From: UBA1309 sp047605645
GTDB lineage: Bacteria; Bacteroidota; Bacteroidia; Bacteroidales; Dysgonomonadaceae
Length of the DNA: 64,000 nt
Assembly (NCBI GenBank): GCA_047605645.1
Contig: JASGFJ010000016.1
Location: 1-64,000 of the forward strand
Direction: 5' to 3'
In this document: positions 9,454 through 19,030 of the stretch, piece after piece
Layout: each line of letters opens with the position of its first letter
How positions within the stretch are numbered: the first letter of the stretch is position 1
Program-made: the position numbers and the translations under genes
The notes under the pieces: model-generated
The model's input: only the letters and a program-made list of their open reading frames with translations
The model's database searches: none
Told to the model about the DNA's origin: nothing

Positions 9454-10809
9454 CTACTGCTTATCCCACCAGATACGATCTGTAATTTTCACGCCTTGAG
9501 GCATATTCGCATTATTATACAAGCGTTCATCCTGAGGATAAGGTAATCTCCTCGGTATAGAGGTCGTTACTGCACCTTGAGCCAAACTTAGAGAGGGATA
9601 TCCAGTTCTTCTCCAGTCGTTAAATGCTTCGAGCTGCAGAAAAGAGCTAAGATATTTTTGATTCATAATCTTCCCTAAAGTAATGGTTGATTGCGTTAAC
9701 TCCTGCTTACCATACCAGGTTGCATCATATACTCCTTCTCTATCCAAAGAGGCTTTCAAGCCATCATTATATGCTTGTGCCGCACGTTTCGGATCTGTTG
9801 CTAAATAAACTTCAGCTTCAATAAATTTGATTTCTGCATACGTCATCAAATACACCGGACTTGCCGCAGAGGCATAATTCGCTCCAACAGGCGAAGCTTC
9901 GGAATTCCCTTCTCCGGAAGCAGAGCCAACTGTACCACTGTAATAAGCAGATGTACGGGGATCACTGGTTGCAGTCAGCATAGAAAGCATATACGAATTT
10001 GCCCCAATATAACTAACCCTCTCATTTTGAAATTGATACATTGGGTTTGAGTTTGAATAAGCCGAATTAAAGACTACTTTAAAATCATCATCGTTACTGG
10101 TATAAGCATTTGCCAAGGCTTCTTTTACTTTGGTATACGCAGTCGCATCGACTTTCGACAAATGCAAATAGTATCTTGCCTTCAAAGCATAAGCAGTTTT
10201 TATCCAATTCGACAAAGAACCTTTATATATTATATCTTCGTCTCCCGGAACAAATGCACTGGACTTCGCATTGAGATTGACAATTGCATTATCCAAAAGA
10301 GAAAAAATAGAATCATAAACAGCTTCCTGAGTATCGTATTTAGATTTTGATTGTCCGGTTGCACCATTTAATGCATCAGAATAAGGAATATCTCCCCACA
10401 AATCTGTTGTAACCCCCAAATGATAAGCCATCAGTACCTGAGCAATTCCGGTATAATACGGAGATGCATTTGCAACACTTTTATTAATCAGAATTTTCGA
10501 ATTGATCATTCCCGGAGAATAGAGATTATAACTCCACGAGTTATTCACATCGGACTCAGAGATATTATAAATATCTACATCTGCAGATTGGCTTTGCAAG
10601 CCGGCAATTTGTTGTGTCCATTCGGAAGTCACTCTGGTCAAATCCCCACCTACTACATATCCCAGATTGACTTCTATAGGAGCTACTAAATCAGCAACAC
10701 CAACATCACTAGGACTATTAGGATCAACATTTACCGAAGGATCAATCCAACTCGAACAAGAAGAACAAACAAGTGCTATTAATAATATATATATATTACG
10801 AGTTTTCAT
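9454..10809 (-). CDS. SusD-like lipoprotein (SusD/RagB type 2)
   Basis: A 451-residue surface lipoprotein of the SusD superfamily, in the shorter branch whose N-terminus reads WIDPSVNVDPNSPSDV and includes TSEWTQQIAGLQSQ. The start is taken at 10809 (MKTRNIYILLIALVCSSC), which gives a proper lipobox; an upstream in-frame start would add 31 residues without signal-peptide character and overlap the SusC gene. C-terminal motifs include LMTYAEIKFIEAEVYL (about 300-315) and LQLEAFNDWRRTGYP (about 385-400). It begins 19 bases after the SusC-like stop, so the two are co-transcribed. Substrate unknown. Confidence 0.92.
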   Translation of the reverse strand: MKTRNIYILLIALVCSSCSSWIDPSVNVDPNSPSDVGVADLVAPIEVNLGYVVGGDLTRVTSEWTQQIAGLQSQSADVDIYNISESDVNNSWSYNLYSPGMINSKILINKSVANASPYYTGIAQVLMAYHLGVTTDLWGDIPYSDALNGATGQSKSKYDTQEAVYDSIFSLLDNAIVNLNAKSSAFVPGDEDIIYKGSLSNWIKTAYALKARYYLHLSKVDATAYTKVKEALANAYTSNDDDFKVVFNSAYSNSNPMYQFQNERVSYIGANSYMLSMLTATSDPRTSAYYSGTVGSASGEGNSEASPVGANYASAASPVYLMTYAEIKFIEAEVYLATDPKRAAQAYNDGLKASLDREGVYDATWYGKQELTQSTITLGKIMNQKYLSSFLQLEAFNDWRRTGYPSLSLAQGAVTTSIPRRLPYPQDERLYNNANMPQGVKITDRIWWDKQ

Positions 10810-10828
10810 ATTAAAATTATTTATAAAA

Positions 10829-13800
10829 TTAAAAATCAAGCTTGAATCCCAAAACAAAAGACTTGGTATTCGGCATATTGAAATAATCAAGCCCTTGCGC
10901 ATTGCTTGCTCCCATCAAGTTAGTTTCCGGATCTATCCCTTTATATGGCGTATGAAGGAATAAATTCCGGCCCGTAGCAAATACATTCATTTTGCTCAAT
11001 ACTGGAGTTTTAATATATCTTCCTAAATCGCAACTTAAAGAAACCTCTCTTAATCTCACCCAACTTGCTTTTTCAACAAATTGTTCTTGAGCAGGACTCG
11101 CTCCTCCACCAATATTCCTGTAATAATATTCGGAATAAGTAGTTTGAATGTCATTTGTTCCAGATGTAACAAGATTTCCGCTCGCATCTTCGTGTCCTTT
11201 AACACCCTCAAAAACGACTGCCTGTCCCCTATTTTCGGTATCTTTTGCAGTTCCAAAGCCGAGCATTCTACCCCGGGTTCCATCCCACAATAAACCACCG
11301 TGCTTAATATCAACTAAGAAAGACAGGGAAACCCCTTTGTATGTTAGCTGATTTGTAAAATTCAATGTCCATTTTGGAGCGACACTGCCTAAAGATTTCA
11401 TTGTCTCATCCTTTATCGGATATCCATAACCAGCTGAGCTTGAATTATCATTAATAACTACATTGCCATTTGCATCTTTCAGAAATCCTGTACTATAAAT
11501 GCTTCCATAAGGTTCTCCGGCAACGACATTGATCGTAATTCCGGTAAAGCCACCCAACTCGATATTATCCACTCCATTAGCCAACGATAGAACTTTGTTA
11601 TTATTCTTTGTAAAATTTGCCAATATAGACCAATTCCAGTCCCGTGTTTTTACGGGAACAAGAGTCGCAGTCAACTCAATACCTTTATTTTCCATCGTCG
11701 CCGCATTCATATACACTGAATTATAACCGCTTGACCCGCTGATGGGAACAGGGAGTATAAGGTCTTTGTTCTGGTTATTGTAATACGAAAAGTCTAACCC
11801 AACTCTACTATTAAAGAACTTTAATTCAAGTCCTAATTCTCTTGAAATCAACTTTTCTGGTTTTAATGTAGGATTACCCAAAGCGTTGGAAATAGCAAAT
11901 CCGGATACACCTCCAAAAGGGAAAGAAATTCCTGATGTCCAACCGTCTGATGCCCAACCTAAAGTATAAACATTACTCAAACTATATGGAGAAGGGTCGT
12001 TTGCAATTTTTGAATAAGAAGCTCGAAATTTTCCATAATTCAAAAATCCCAAATCCTTGATACCTTTCAATTCACTGAATATAAAGCCAAAATTTGCTGA
12101 CGGATAAAAGAAACTATTACTATTTTCCGGCAAAGATGTTGACCACTCATTTCTTCCTGTGACACCAAAAAATAACATATCTTTATAAGAAAGATGGGCA
12201 TCTCCATAAAAGGCAGCTGTTTTATATTCTGTTTCAATCTCACGATTCACCTGAGAACTTGTATTGGAAATATGATAGAAATCAGGAACAACAAAACCAG
12301 TTCCTTTAATAAAAGTTTGCTGCTTAAATGAATAATACATATTTTGACCGACAATCACATTCAAATCAAAATCCTTTGACAATTTATGATTATAACTTGC
12401 TATAAGATCTGAGTTCACCGCATTGCTAAAGTGATTATCCAACTGCATCTCTCCTATCGAATTTGATGCTGAATACATTGCAAGATGGCCTTTGCGTTTA
12501 TCGGAATAAAAATCATTTCCTATTTTATAAGAAATGGAAACATCCTTAATCGGTTTATATACTAATGACAAATATCCCATAATACGGTCGACTTTGTCAG
12601 TAAATATATTCTTGTTCACTGTCCAATAGGGATTATCGTAACCGGCATAAGCTCTTTGAGTTCCATCGTCATACATATAGGCATCAGTATATTTATATCC
12701 GTCTTTTCCATGTCCATTGCTATTATCAAAAGACACAGCTCCTCTCAATAACCCAAGCATGACCCCTGAAGTATTTGAACCTTGCTGCAAACGATCTCCT
12801 CCCGAATGAATATAATTTGCACTACCGGATAAAGTCAAATTACTTAAGAGTTTTGTTTCACCTGCAATTTTCAAGGAAGTTTTTCCGTAGGTATTACGAG
12901 GAATAACTCCCGTTGTTGTTATATTGCCGACAGAAACATAGAAATTGCCTTTATCATTTCCTCCGGATAGAGAAATATTGTTATTATAGGTATACCCTGT
13001 CCGGAAAAAATCACCAACATTGTCGTATGCTTTAGCGACCAGGTTTTGATTGGCAGACGGATCTGTTGCCAAAACCAGATTTCCATTTTTATCTCTCGAG
13101 ACATCAGAACTTCCGTCATATCTCATATCCGACAACAAAGGACCAAAAGAATAAGGTGTGGTAGTACTATATTTTCCATTTAAACCTTGTGCATACATAG
13201 ATTGCATTTCCGGCAACTTATTCACTCTTTCAAAAGAAATGGATGAAGAATAACTTACTTTAGTTTTTCCTTTAGAGCCTTTTCCACTTTTTGTCGTAAC
13301 CAAAACAACACCATTGGCAGCCTTCATTCCGTACAAAGCTGTAGCAGCTCCACCTTTCAGAACAGAAACAGACTCAATATCATCTGAATTCAAGTCCATA
13401 GCCCGATTAGAATAATTCACCCCTTCTACCAGATTATTACTCTGATCATCTGGATTTCCAGAATAGGACATGCTATTATCAACAGGAATACCATCTACTA
13501 CAAAAAGAGGCTGATTATTTCCCAGAATGGAATTTTGCCCCCTTATTGTTATAAAGGAGGAAGAGCCTGCTGCACCCGAACTGCTTGTAATATTCACACC
13601 TGCAGCCTTACCTTCAAGAGATGTCATAATATTACCAGTTCTTGTATTGTTAATATCATCTCCCTTGACATCCTGAACAGCATATCCTAACGCTTTCCTG
13701 TCACGACTTATTCCTAACGCCGTAACAACAACTTCATTCAAGGCTTTGCTGTCACTTACCAAAACAATCTTTTGATTATCCTCAACAGATACTTCTTTGG

Positions 13801-14038
13801 ATCGAGATCCAATCAAAGAAACAATAAGAGACTTGCCAGTCTGCGGCACCTGAATCGAATACTTTCCTTGAATATCAGTCGACACACCGATCGTTGTGCC
13901 CTTCACTTGTACTGTTGCTCCAATAACAGGATCTCCATTTTCATCTACAACAGTTCCCGATACGCGCTTATTCTGTGCCAAGGCAAGACCTATGCTAAAG
14001 AATAAGCAGGCTAAAAAAAGAATAAATCTTCTATTCAT
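10829..14038 (-). CDS. SusC/RagA-family TonB-dependent outer membrane transporter
   Basis: A 1069-residue SusC homologue. Signal peptide MNRRFILFLACLFFSIGLALAQ, regulatory-like domain to about residue 100, TonB-box region LNEVVVTALGISRDRKALGY, plug with QPLFVVDGIPVDNS and VLKGGAATALYGMKAANGV, barrel to a C-terminal LDF. The ALGISRDRKALGYAVQ segment is typical of the RagA branch paired with the SusD type 2 lipoprotein that follows. No STN domain is seen. The leader is long (about 265 bases) and the locus has no nearby enzyme or regulator. Confidence 0.95.
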   Translation of the reverse strand: MNRRFILFLACLFFSIGLALAQNKRVSGTVVDENGDPVIGATVQVKGTTIGVSTDIQGKYSIQVPQTGKSLIVSLIGSRSKEVSVEDNQKIVLVSDSKALNEVVVTALGISRDRKALGYAVQDVKGDDINNTRTGNIMTSLEGKAAGVNITSSSGAAGSSSFITIRGQNSILGNNQPLFVVDGIPVDNSMSYSGNPDDQSNNLVEGVNYSNRAMDLNSDDIESVSVLKGGAATALYGMKAANGVVLVTTKSGKGSKGKTKVSYSSSISFERVNKLPEMQSMYAQGLNGKYSTTTPYSFGPLLSDMRYDGSSDVSRDKNGNLVLATDPSANQNLVAKAYDNVGDFFRTGYTYNNNISLSGGNDKGNFYVSVGNITTTGVIPRNTYGKTSLKIAGETKLLSNLTLSGSANYIHSGGDRLQQGSNTSGVMLGLLRGAVSFDNSNGHGKDGYKYTDAYMYDDGTQRAYAGYDNPYWTVNKNIFTDKVDRIMGYLSLVYKPIKDVSISYKIGNDFYSDKRKGHLAMYSASNSIGEMQLDNHFSNAVNSDLIASYNHKLSKDFDLNVIVGQNMYYSFKQQTFIKGTGFVVPDFYHISNTSSQVNREIETEYKTAAFYGDAHLSYKDMLFFGVTGRNEWSTSLPENSNSFFYPSANFGFIFSELKGIKDLGFLNYGKFRASYSKIANDPSPYSLSNVYTLGWASDGWTSGISFPFGGVSGFAISNALGNPTLKPEKLISRELGLELKFFNSRVGLDFSYYNNQNKDLILPVPISGSSGYNSVYMNAATMENKGIELTATLVPVKTRDWNWSILANFTKNNNKVLSLANGVDNIELGGFTGITINVVAGEPYGSIYSTGFLKDANGNVVINDNSSSAGYGYPIKDETMKSLGSVAPKWTLNFTNQLTYKGVSLSFLVDIKHGGLLWDGTRGRMLGFGTAKDTENRGQAVVFEGVKGHEDASGNLVTSGTNDIQTTYSEYYYRNIGGGASPAQEQFVEKASWVRLREVSLSCDLGRYIKTPVLSKMNVFATGRNLFLHTPYKGIDPETNLMGASNAQGLDYFNMPNTKSFVLGFKLDF

Positions 14039-14560
14039 AGATTTTTTACTAAAATTAGATAAACACTCAACTATCTATACAAGAACATGTATTAAAAAAA
14101 ATACACATCTTAACTATTATAAAATCCCCCTTCAATTACACATTAAATCTATGAATTATGCTATTTTAAGAACAATACACTCTAACACTGAATAAAACAG
14201 AGAGCCTTGATAGCATGTCTACTTTAAATCATTGAAGTTGTATTGCCAACCCTTTAATAAAACAATCTACATAAATATACAATACACATCAAACAGCGTT
14301 CATTTCGACACAAATATACACCTACAGTAATCATTACACAACATCAAAAGCAATTAAACTTTCATTTTAACACTATACACCTTCTTACATATATACACAT
14401 TTCTTTTTCAAATTGTTTCCTTTAGATACATAAATCATTGATCTACAAAACTCCTGCATATCGACTAAAGTTATTTTATTGTATCTTTACAAGAAATTCA
14501 CAATTGAACGAGAAAAACAAAATTACATTTATTTAACAATACAGAAGTCGAAACAAAAAA
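14039..14560. other. leader and promoter region of the second sus pair
   Basis: Apart from the candidate promoter at 14311-14342 and the rpoC terminator at its far end, no gene-like frame or RNA gene was seen. It is strongly AT-rich. Confidence 0.5.
14311..14342 (-). promoter_or_regulatory. candidate promoter of the second sus pair
   Basis: On the minus strand TATATTTG (14311-14318) matches the -7 element, with a partial -33 element GTTG (14339-14342) 20 bases upstream. Arrangement and leader length resemble those of the first sus pair. Confidence 0.45.
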
Positions 14561-14596
14561 AATGCCGCTTTCCTTTCGAAAAGCGGCATTTTTATA
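14553..14596 (-). terminator. Rho-independent terminator of the rpoBC operon
   Basis: Stem aatgccgctt (14561-14570) pairs with aagcggcatt (14581-14590). T runs lie on both sides, and it begins about 30 bases after the rpoC stop. Confidence 0.9.
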
Positions 14597-14627
14597 TAAA
14601 GTTTTGTATGCTTAATTTAATAAAGCT

Positions 14628-17600
14628 TTAATCCATTGAATCAAAATCAACAACAGTTTTGCGGTTAGAAGCTATTTTTTCAAAATCTTCTTTTGTTCCG
14701 ACAATCAGCTTGTCATAATCTTTCAATCCAGTACCGGCAGGAATTAAATGTCCACAAATAACATTCTCCTTCATACCTTCCAATCTGTCAACCTTCCCGT
14801 TGATTGCAGCTTCATTCAAAACTTTAGTTGTTTCCTGGAAGGAAGCAGCTGACATAAAGCTTTGAGTCTGCAATGCAGCACGAGTAATACCTTGCAGGAT
14901 CTGGTTTGCTGTAGCCGGAATAGCGTCGCGCACTTCTACCAGACGCATGTCTCTACGTTTCAGTACAGAATTCTCATCGCGGAGTTTTCTTGCCGTCACA
15001 ATCTGACCTGCTTCAAACACGGTCGAATCTCCTGCATCAACAACAACTTTTTTGCCCCAGATGCGATCGTTTTCATCCATTACGTCGTGCTTGTCCACAA
15101 TCTGCTGCTCAAGGAAACGTGTATCACCCGGATCCACGATTTCTACTTTACGCATCATCTGACGAACAATTACTTCAAAGTGCTTGTCATTGATTTTCAC
15201 CCCTTGCAAACGGTATACATCCTGAACTTCATTCACAATGTATTCCTGTACGGCAGTCGGTCCCATAATAGCCAGGATATCGGAAGGAGTAGTAGCTCCA
15301 TCAGAAAGCGGCATACCAGCACGGATATAGTCATTTTCCTGGACAAGAAGTTGTTTAGACAGCGGCACCAGATATTTCTTCACTTCATCTGTTTTTGAAG
15401 TAACAATGACCTCACGGTTACCGCGCTTAATCTTACCGAATGATACTTCACCGTCAATTTCAGAAACGACTGCAGGATTTGAAGGATTTCTTGCTTCGAA
15501 TAACTCAGTTACACGAGGAAGACCTCCGGTGATATCACCGGCCTTACCAACGGCACGAGGTATCTTCACAAGAACTTCACCGGCGATAATCGTATCCTTA
15601 TCATCTTTAATCACGTGAGCACCTAATGGCAATGAATAAGTTTTCATAACATTGCCTTCGCTGTCGAGGATATGCGCCTCCGGAGCTTTGGTTTTATCAC
15701 GGGATTCAATGATAATTTTTTCTTTCAATCCGGTCTGCTCGTCCGATTCTACTTTATAGGTTACATTCTCAATTACATTTTCAAATTCGATGCGACCACT
15801 AGCTTCTGAAATGATAACGGCGTTGAATGGATCCCATTCGCAAATCACGTCACCTTTCTTCACTGCGCTTCCATCCTTGAAGTATAATTTAGAACCATAA
15901 GGAATATTGTGAGTCAAAAGGACGATCTTCGTTTTGGGATCGATAATTCTCAACTCAACCAAACGGCTGACAACAACTTGATATTTGGCACCTGATTCTT
16001 CCGTAAATTCGACAGTACGCAGGTCATCAATTTCCAGAATACCATCATATTTTGTGGTAATGCTGTTTTCTGCAGCAATATTGGATGCGATACCACCGAC
16101 GTGGAATGTACGAAGAGTCAACTGTGTTCCCGGTTCACCGATAGATTGTGCAGCAATAACACCAACGGCTTCTCCTCGCTGAACCATTTTATTAGTTGCC
16201 AGGTTACGTCCATAACATTTTGCACAAACCCCCTTGTGAGATTCACAAGTCAATACCGAACGAATTTCCACTCTTTCGATAGGAGAATTCTGGATGGCAG
16301 TTGCTATATCTTCCGTTATTTCGTTTCCGGATTTTACTAAAACTTCTCCGGTCAGCGGATGTTGAATATCATGTACGGAAACACGTCCTAAAATACGCTC
16401 ATACAAAGAAGCAATTGTTTCTTCGTTGTTTTTCAACTCTGTTGCAATCAGTCCGCGCAGTGTTCCACAATCTTCTTCATTGATAATCACATCGTGAGAA
16501 ACATCGACAAGACGACGGGTCAAATATCCGGCATCGGCTGTTTTCAATGCTGTATCGGCAAGACCTTTACGAGCACCGTGAGTAGAGATAAAATACTCCA
16601 ATACCGACAACCCTTCTTTAAAGTTAGCCAAGATAGGGTTCTCAATAATCTGAGCCCCTTCTGCCCCACTCTTTTGAGGTTTTGCCATCAAACCACGCAT
16701 ACCTGACAACTGACGAATCTGTTCTTTAGAACCACGGGCTCCGGAATCCAACATCATATATACAGAGTTGAAGCCTTTATTGTCTTCCGACAATTGTTTC
16801 ATCAGAATGTTAGACAATTTGGAGTTTACGTGTGTCCAGATATCGATAATCTGGTTATAACGTTCGTTGTAGGTAATGAATCCCATGTTGTAGTTATTCA
16901 GGATCTGCTCTACTTCGTCATAACCTTCTTGTACTAGTTTTTCTTTCTCTTCCGGAATAATCACATCTTCCAGGTTGAAGGACAATCCTCCACGGAATGC
17001 CATTTGGTAACCCAGGTTTTTGATATCATCGAGGAATTGTGCAGTCTTCGCAACACCGGCTAGTTTAATCACGCGGCCGATAATGTCACGAAGAGATTTT
17101 TTAGAGAGAACTTCGTTGATGAATCCTACTTCTTCCGGAGTGAACTGATTAACAATTACACGTCCAACAGAAGTTTCTGTCAATTTTTGAACAGAGTTTC
17201 CGTTTTCATCCAAATCTCGGACATACACTTTGATTTTTGCATGTACATCCACTTTTTTCTCATTATAAGCAATAATTGCTTCTTCCGGTCCGTAGAAAAT
17301 CAATCCTTCCCCCTGAGCTTCAGGACGAATTTTCGTGATGTAATACAATCCCAACACCATGTCCTGAGACGGCACAGTAATAGGAGCACCATTCGCCGGA
17401 TTCAAAATATTGTGAGAAGCAAGCATCAACATTTGCGCTTCCAGAACGGCTTCATTACCTAACGGCAAGTGAACAGCCATCTGGTCACCGTCGAAGTCGG
17501 CATTGAACGCCGTACAAGCAAGCGGGTGCAACTGAATAGCTTTTCCTTCAATCATTTTTGGCTGGAAAGCCTGAATACCCAAACGGTGCAAAGTAGGAGC

Positions 17601-18911
17601 ACGGTTGAGCAACACAGGATGTCCTTTCATTACATATTCCAAAATATCCCAAACCACAGGTTCTTTGCGGTCTACAATTCTTTTGGCCGATTTTACCGTT
17701 TTCACGATTCCGCGTTCAATCAGTTTACGGATCACAAACGGTTTATAGAGTTCGGCTGCCATATTTTTAGGCAAACCGCATTCGTGCATTTTTAGTTCCG
17801 GACCAACGACAATAACCGAACGGGCAGAATAGTCGACACGTTTACCCAGCAAGTTCTGACGGAAACGTCCTTGTTTCCCTTTCAAGCTATCCGAAAGCGA
17901 TTTCAACGGGCGGTTAGCATCCGTCTTAACGGCACTTGATTTACGTGAATTATCGAATAACGAGTCAACAGCTTCCTGTAACATACGTTTTTCATTACGC
18001 AAAATCACATCCGGAGCTTTGATTTCAATCAAACGTTTCAGACGGTTGTTACGTATAATTACACGACGGTACAAATCATTTAAGTCGGAAGTTGCAAAAC
18101 GTCCTCCATCCAATGGAACCAACGGACGCAATTCGGGTGGAATCACAGGAACAACCTTCACGACCATCCATTCAGGGCGATTCTTGCCTTTTGATGAGCG
18201 GAAAGCCTCCACCACCTGCAATTGCTTCAAAGCTTCATTTTTACGTTGTTGAGACGTATCCGTATTCGCTTTGTGGCGCAAGTAATTGGCTTGCGAATCC
18301 AAATTGATACGGCAAAGCAGATCATATACTGCTTCAGCCCCCATTTTGGCTATAAATTTGTTCGGATCGGTATCCTCTAAAAGCTGATTTTCTTTAGGGA
18401 GTTTATCCAGAATATCCAAATATTCATCTTCAGTAAGCAAGTCTTTTTCGACTACGCCTTCCTCCGCTGCAATACCCGACTGAATAACCACATATCGTTC
18501 ATAATAAATGATAGAGTCAAGCTTCTTGGTGGGTATTCCCAGGAGGTAGCCTATCTTGTTGGGCAGAGAACGGAAATACCAGATATGAGCTACTGGCACA
18601 ACCAGATGGATATGACCCGTACGTTCACGACGTACTTTCTTCTCAGTCACTTCCACACCGCAACGATCGCAGACAATTCCTTTGTAACGAATTCTTTTGT
18701 ATTTTCCGCAATGACATTCATAGTCTTTTACAGGGCCAAAGATTCGTTCACAAAACAAACCGTCACGTTCCGGTTTATATGTACGGTAGTTAATAGTTTC
18801 CGGTTTCAGCACTTCACCATGAGACTGGTCAAGAATTTCTTCTGGTGAAGCCAAGCTGATGGTGATCTTCGAAAAGCTATTCTTTACTTTATTTTCTTTT
18901 CTAAAAGCCAT
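14628..18911 (-). CDS. rpoC: RNA polymerase subunit beta'
   Basis: A 1427-residue beta' subunit, the catalytic half of RNA polymerase with RpoB. The N-terminal zinc site shows as CHCGKYKR...VCDRCGVEV. The active-site Mg loop NADFDGD lies at 470-476 and the second zinc cluster as CESHKGVCAKCYGRNL near 900. The trigger-loop region follows with EPGTQLTLRTFHVGG. Length is that usual in Bacteroidales. It follows rpoB by 119 bases that hold a hairpin, and ends in a strong terminator, so it is the last gene of the cluster. Confidence 0.99.
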   Translation of the reverse strand: MAFRKENKVKNSFSKITISLASPEEILDQSHGEVLKPETINYRTYKPERDGLFCERIFGPVKDYECHCGKYKRIRYKGIVCDRCGVEVTEKKVRRERTGHIHLVVPVAHIWYFRSLPNKIGYLLGIPTKKLDSIIYYERYVVIQSGIAAEEGVVEKDLLTEDEYLDILDKLPKENQLLEDTDPNKFIAKMGAEAVYDLLCRINLDSQANYLRHKANTDTSQQRKNEALKQLQVVEAFRSSKGKNRPEWMVVKVVPVIPPELRPLVPLDGGRFATSDLNDLYRRVIIRNNRLKRLIEIKAPDVILRNEKRMLQEAVDSLFDNSRKSSAVKTDANRPLKSLSDSLKGKQGRFRQNLLGKRVDYSARSVIVVGPELKMHECGLPKNMAAELYKPFVIRKLIERGIVKTVKSAKRIVDRKEPVVWDILEYVMKGHPVLLNRAPTLHRLGIQAFQPKMIEGKAIQLHPLACTAFNADFDGDQMAVHLPLGNEAVLEAQMLMLASHNILNPANGAPITVPSQDMVLGLYYITKIRPEAQGEGLIFYGPEEAIIAYNEKKVDVHAKIKVYVRDLDENGNSVQKLTETSVGRVIVNQFTPEEVGFINEVLSKKSLRDIIGRVIKLAGVAKTAQFLDDIKNLGYQMAFRGGLSFNLEDVIIPEEKEKLVQEGYDEVEQILNNYNMGFITYNERYNQIIDIWTHVNSKLSNILMKQLSEDNKGFNSVYMMLDSGARGSKEQIRQLSGMRGLMAKPQKSGAEGAQIIENPILANFKEGLSVLEYFISTHGARKGLADTALKTADAGYLTRRLVDVSHDVIINEEDCGTLRGLIATELKNNEETIASLYERILGRVSVHDIQHPLTGEVLVKSGNEITEDIATAIQNSPIERVEIRSVLTCESHKGVCAKCYGRNLATNKMVQRGEAVGVIAAQSIGEPGTQLTLRTFHVGGIASNIAAENSITTKYDGILEIDDLRTVEFTEESGAKYQVVVSRLVELRIIDPKTKIVLLTHNIPYGSKLYFKDGSAVKKGDVICEWDPFNAVIISEASGRIEFENVIENVTYKVESDEQTGLKEKIIIESRDKTKAPEAHILDSEGNVMKTYSLPLGAHVIKDDKDTIIAGEVLVKIPRAVGKAGDITGGLPRVTELFEARNPSNPAVVSEIDGEVSFGKIKRGNREVIVTSKTDEVKKYLVPLSKQLLVQENDYIRAGMPLSDGATTPSDILAIMGPTAVQEYIVNEVQDVYRLQGVKINDKHFEVIVRQMMRKVEIVDPGDTRFLEQQIVDKHDVMDENDRIWGKKVVVDAGDSTVFEAGQIVTARKLRDENSVLKRRDMRLVEVRDAIPATANQILQGITRAALQTQSFMSAASFQETTKVLNEAAINGKVDRLEGMKENVICGHLIPAGTGLKDYDKLIVGTKEDFEKIASNRKTVVDFDSMD

Positions 18912-18988
18912 ATACTTTTTTTACTTTAAAAGCTGTTTGCTATTTGCCTAAGCCTATAGTCTTTGATTTAGAGCATTGAGAAACCGCT

Positions 18989-19013
18989 GCTTCAGAATGA
19001 ATTATTCTGAAGC
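18989..19013 (-). other. rpoB-rpoC intercistronic hairpin
   Basis: A 10-bp perfect stem (gcttcagaat/attctgaagc) with a 5-base loop, and further outer pairing of accg with cggt. It has no T run, so it is not a simple terminator. A processing or mRNA-stability site is possible. Confidence 0.45.
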
Positions 19014-19030
19014 AAACGGTTGTATAGATT

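Noticed and set aside
14862..15398. 178-codon plus-strand open frame opposite rpoC
   Set aside because: It is fully antisense to conserved rpoC sequence and has no promoter or recognisable domain.
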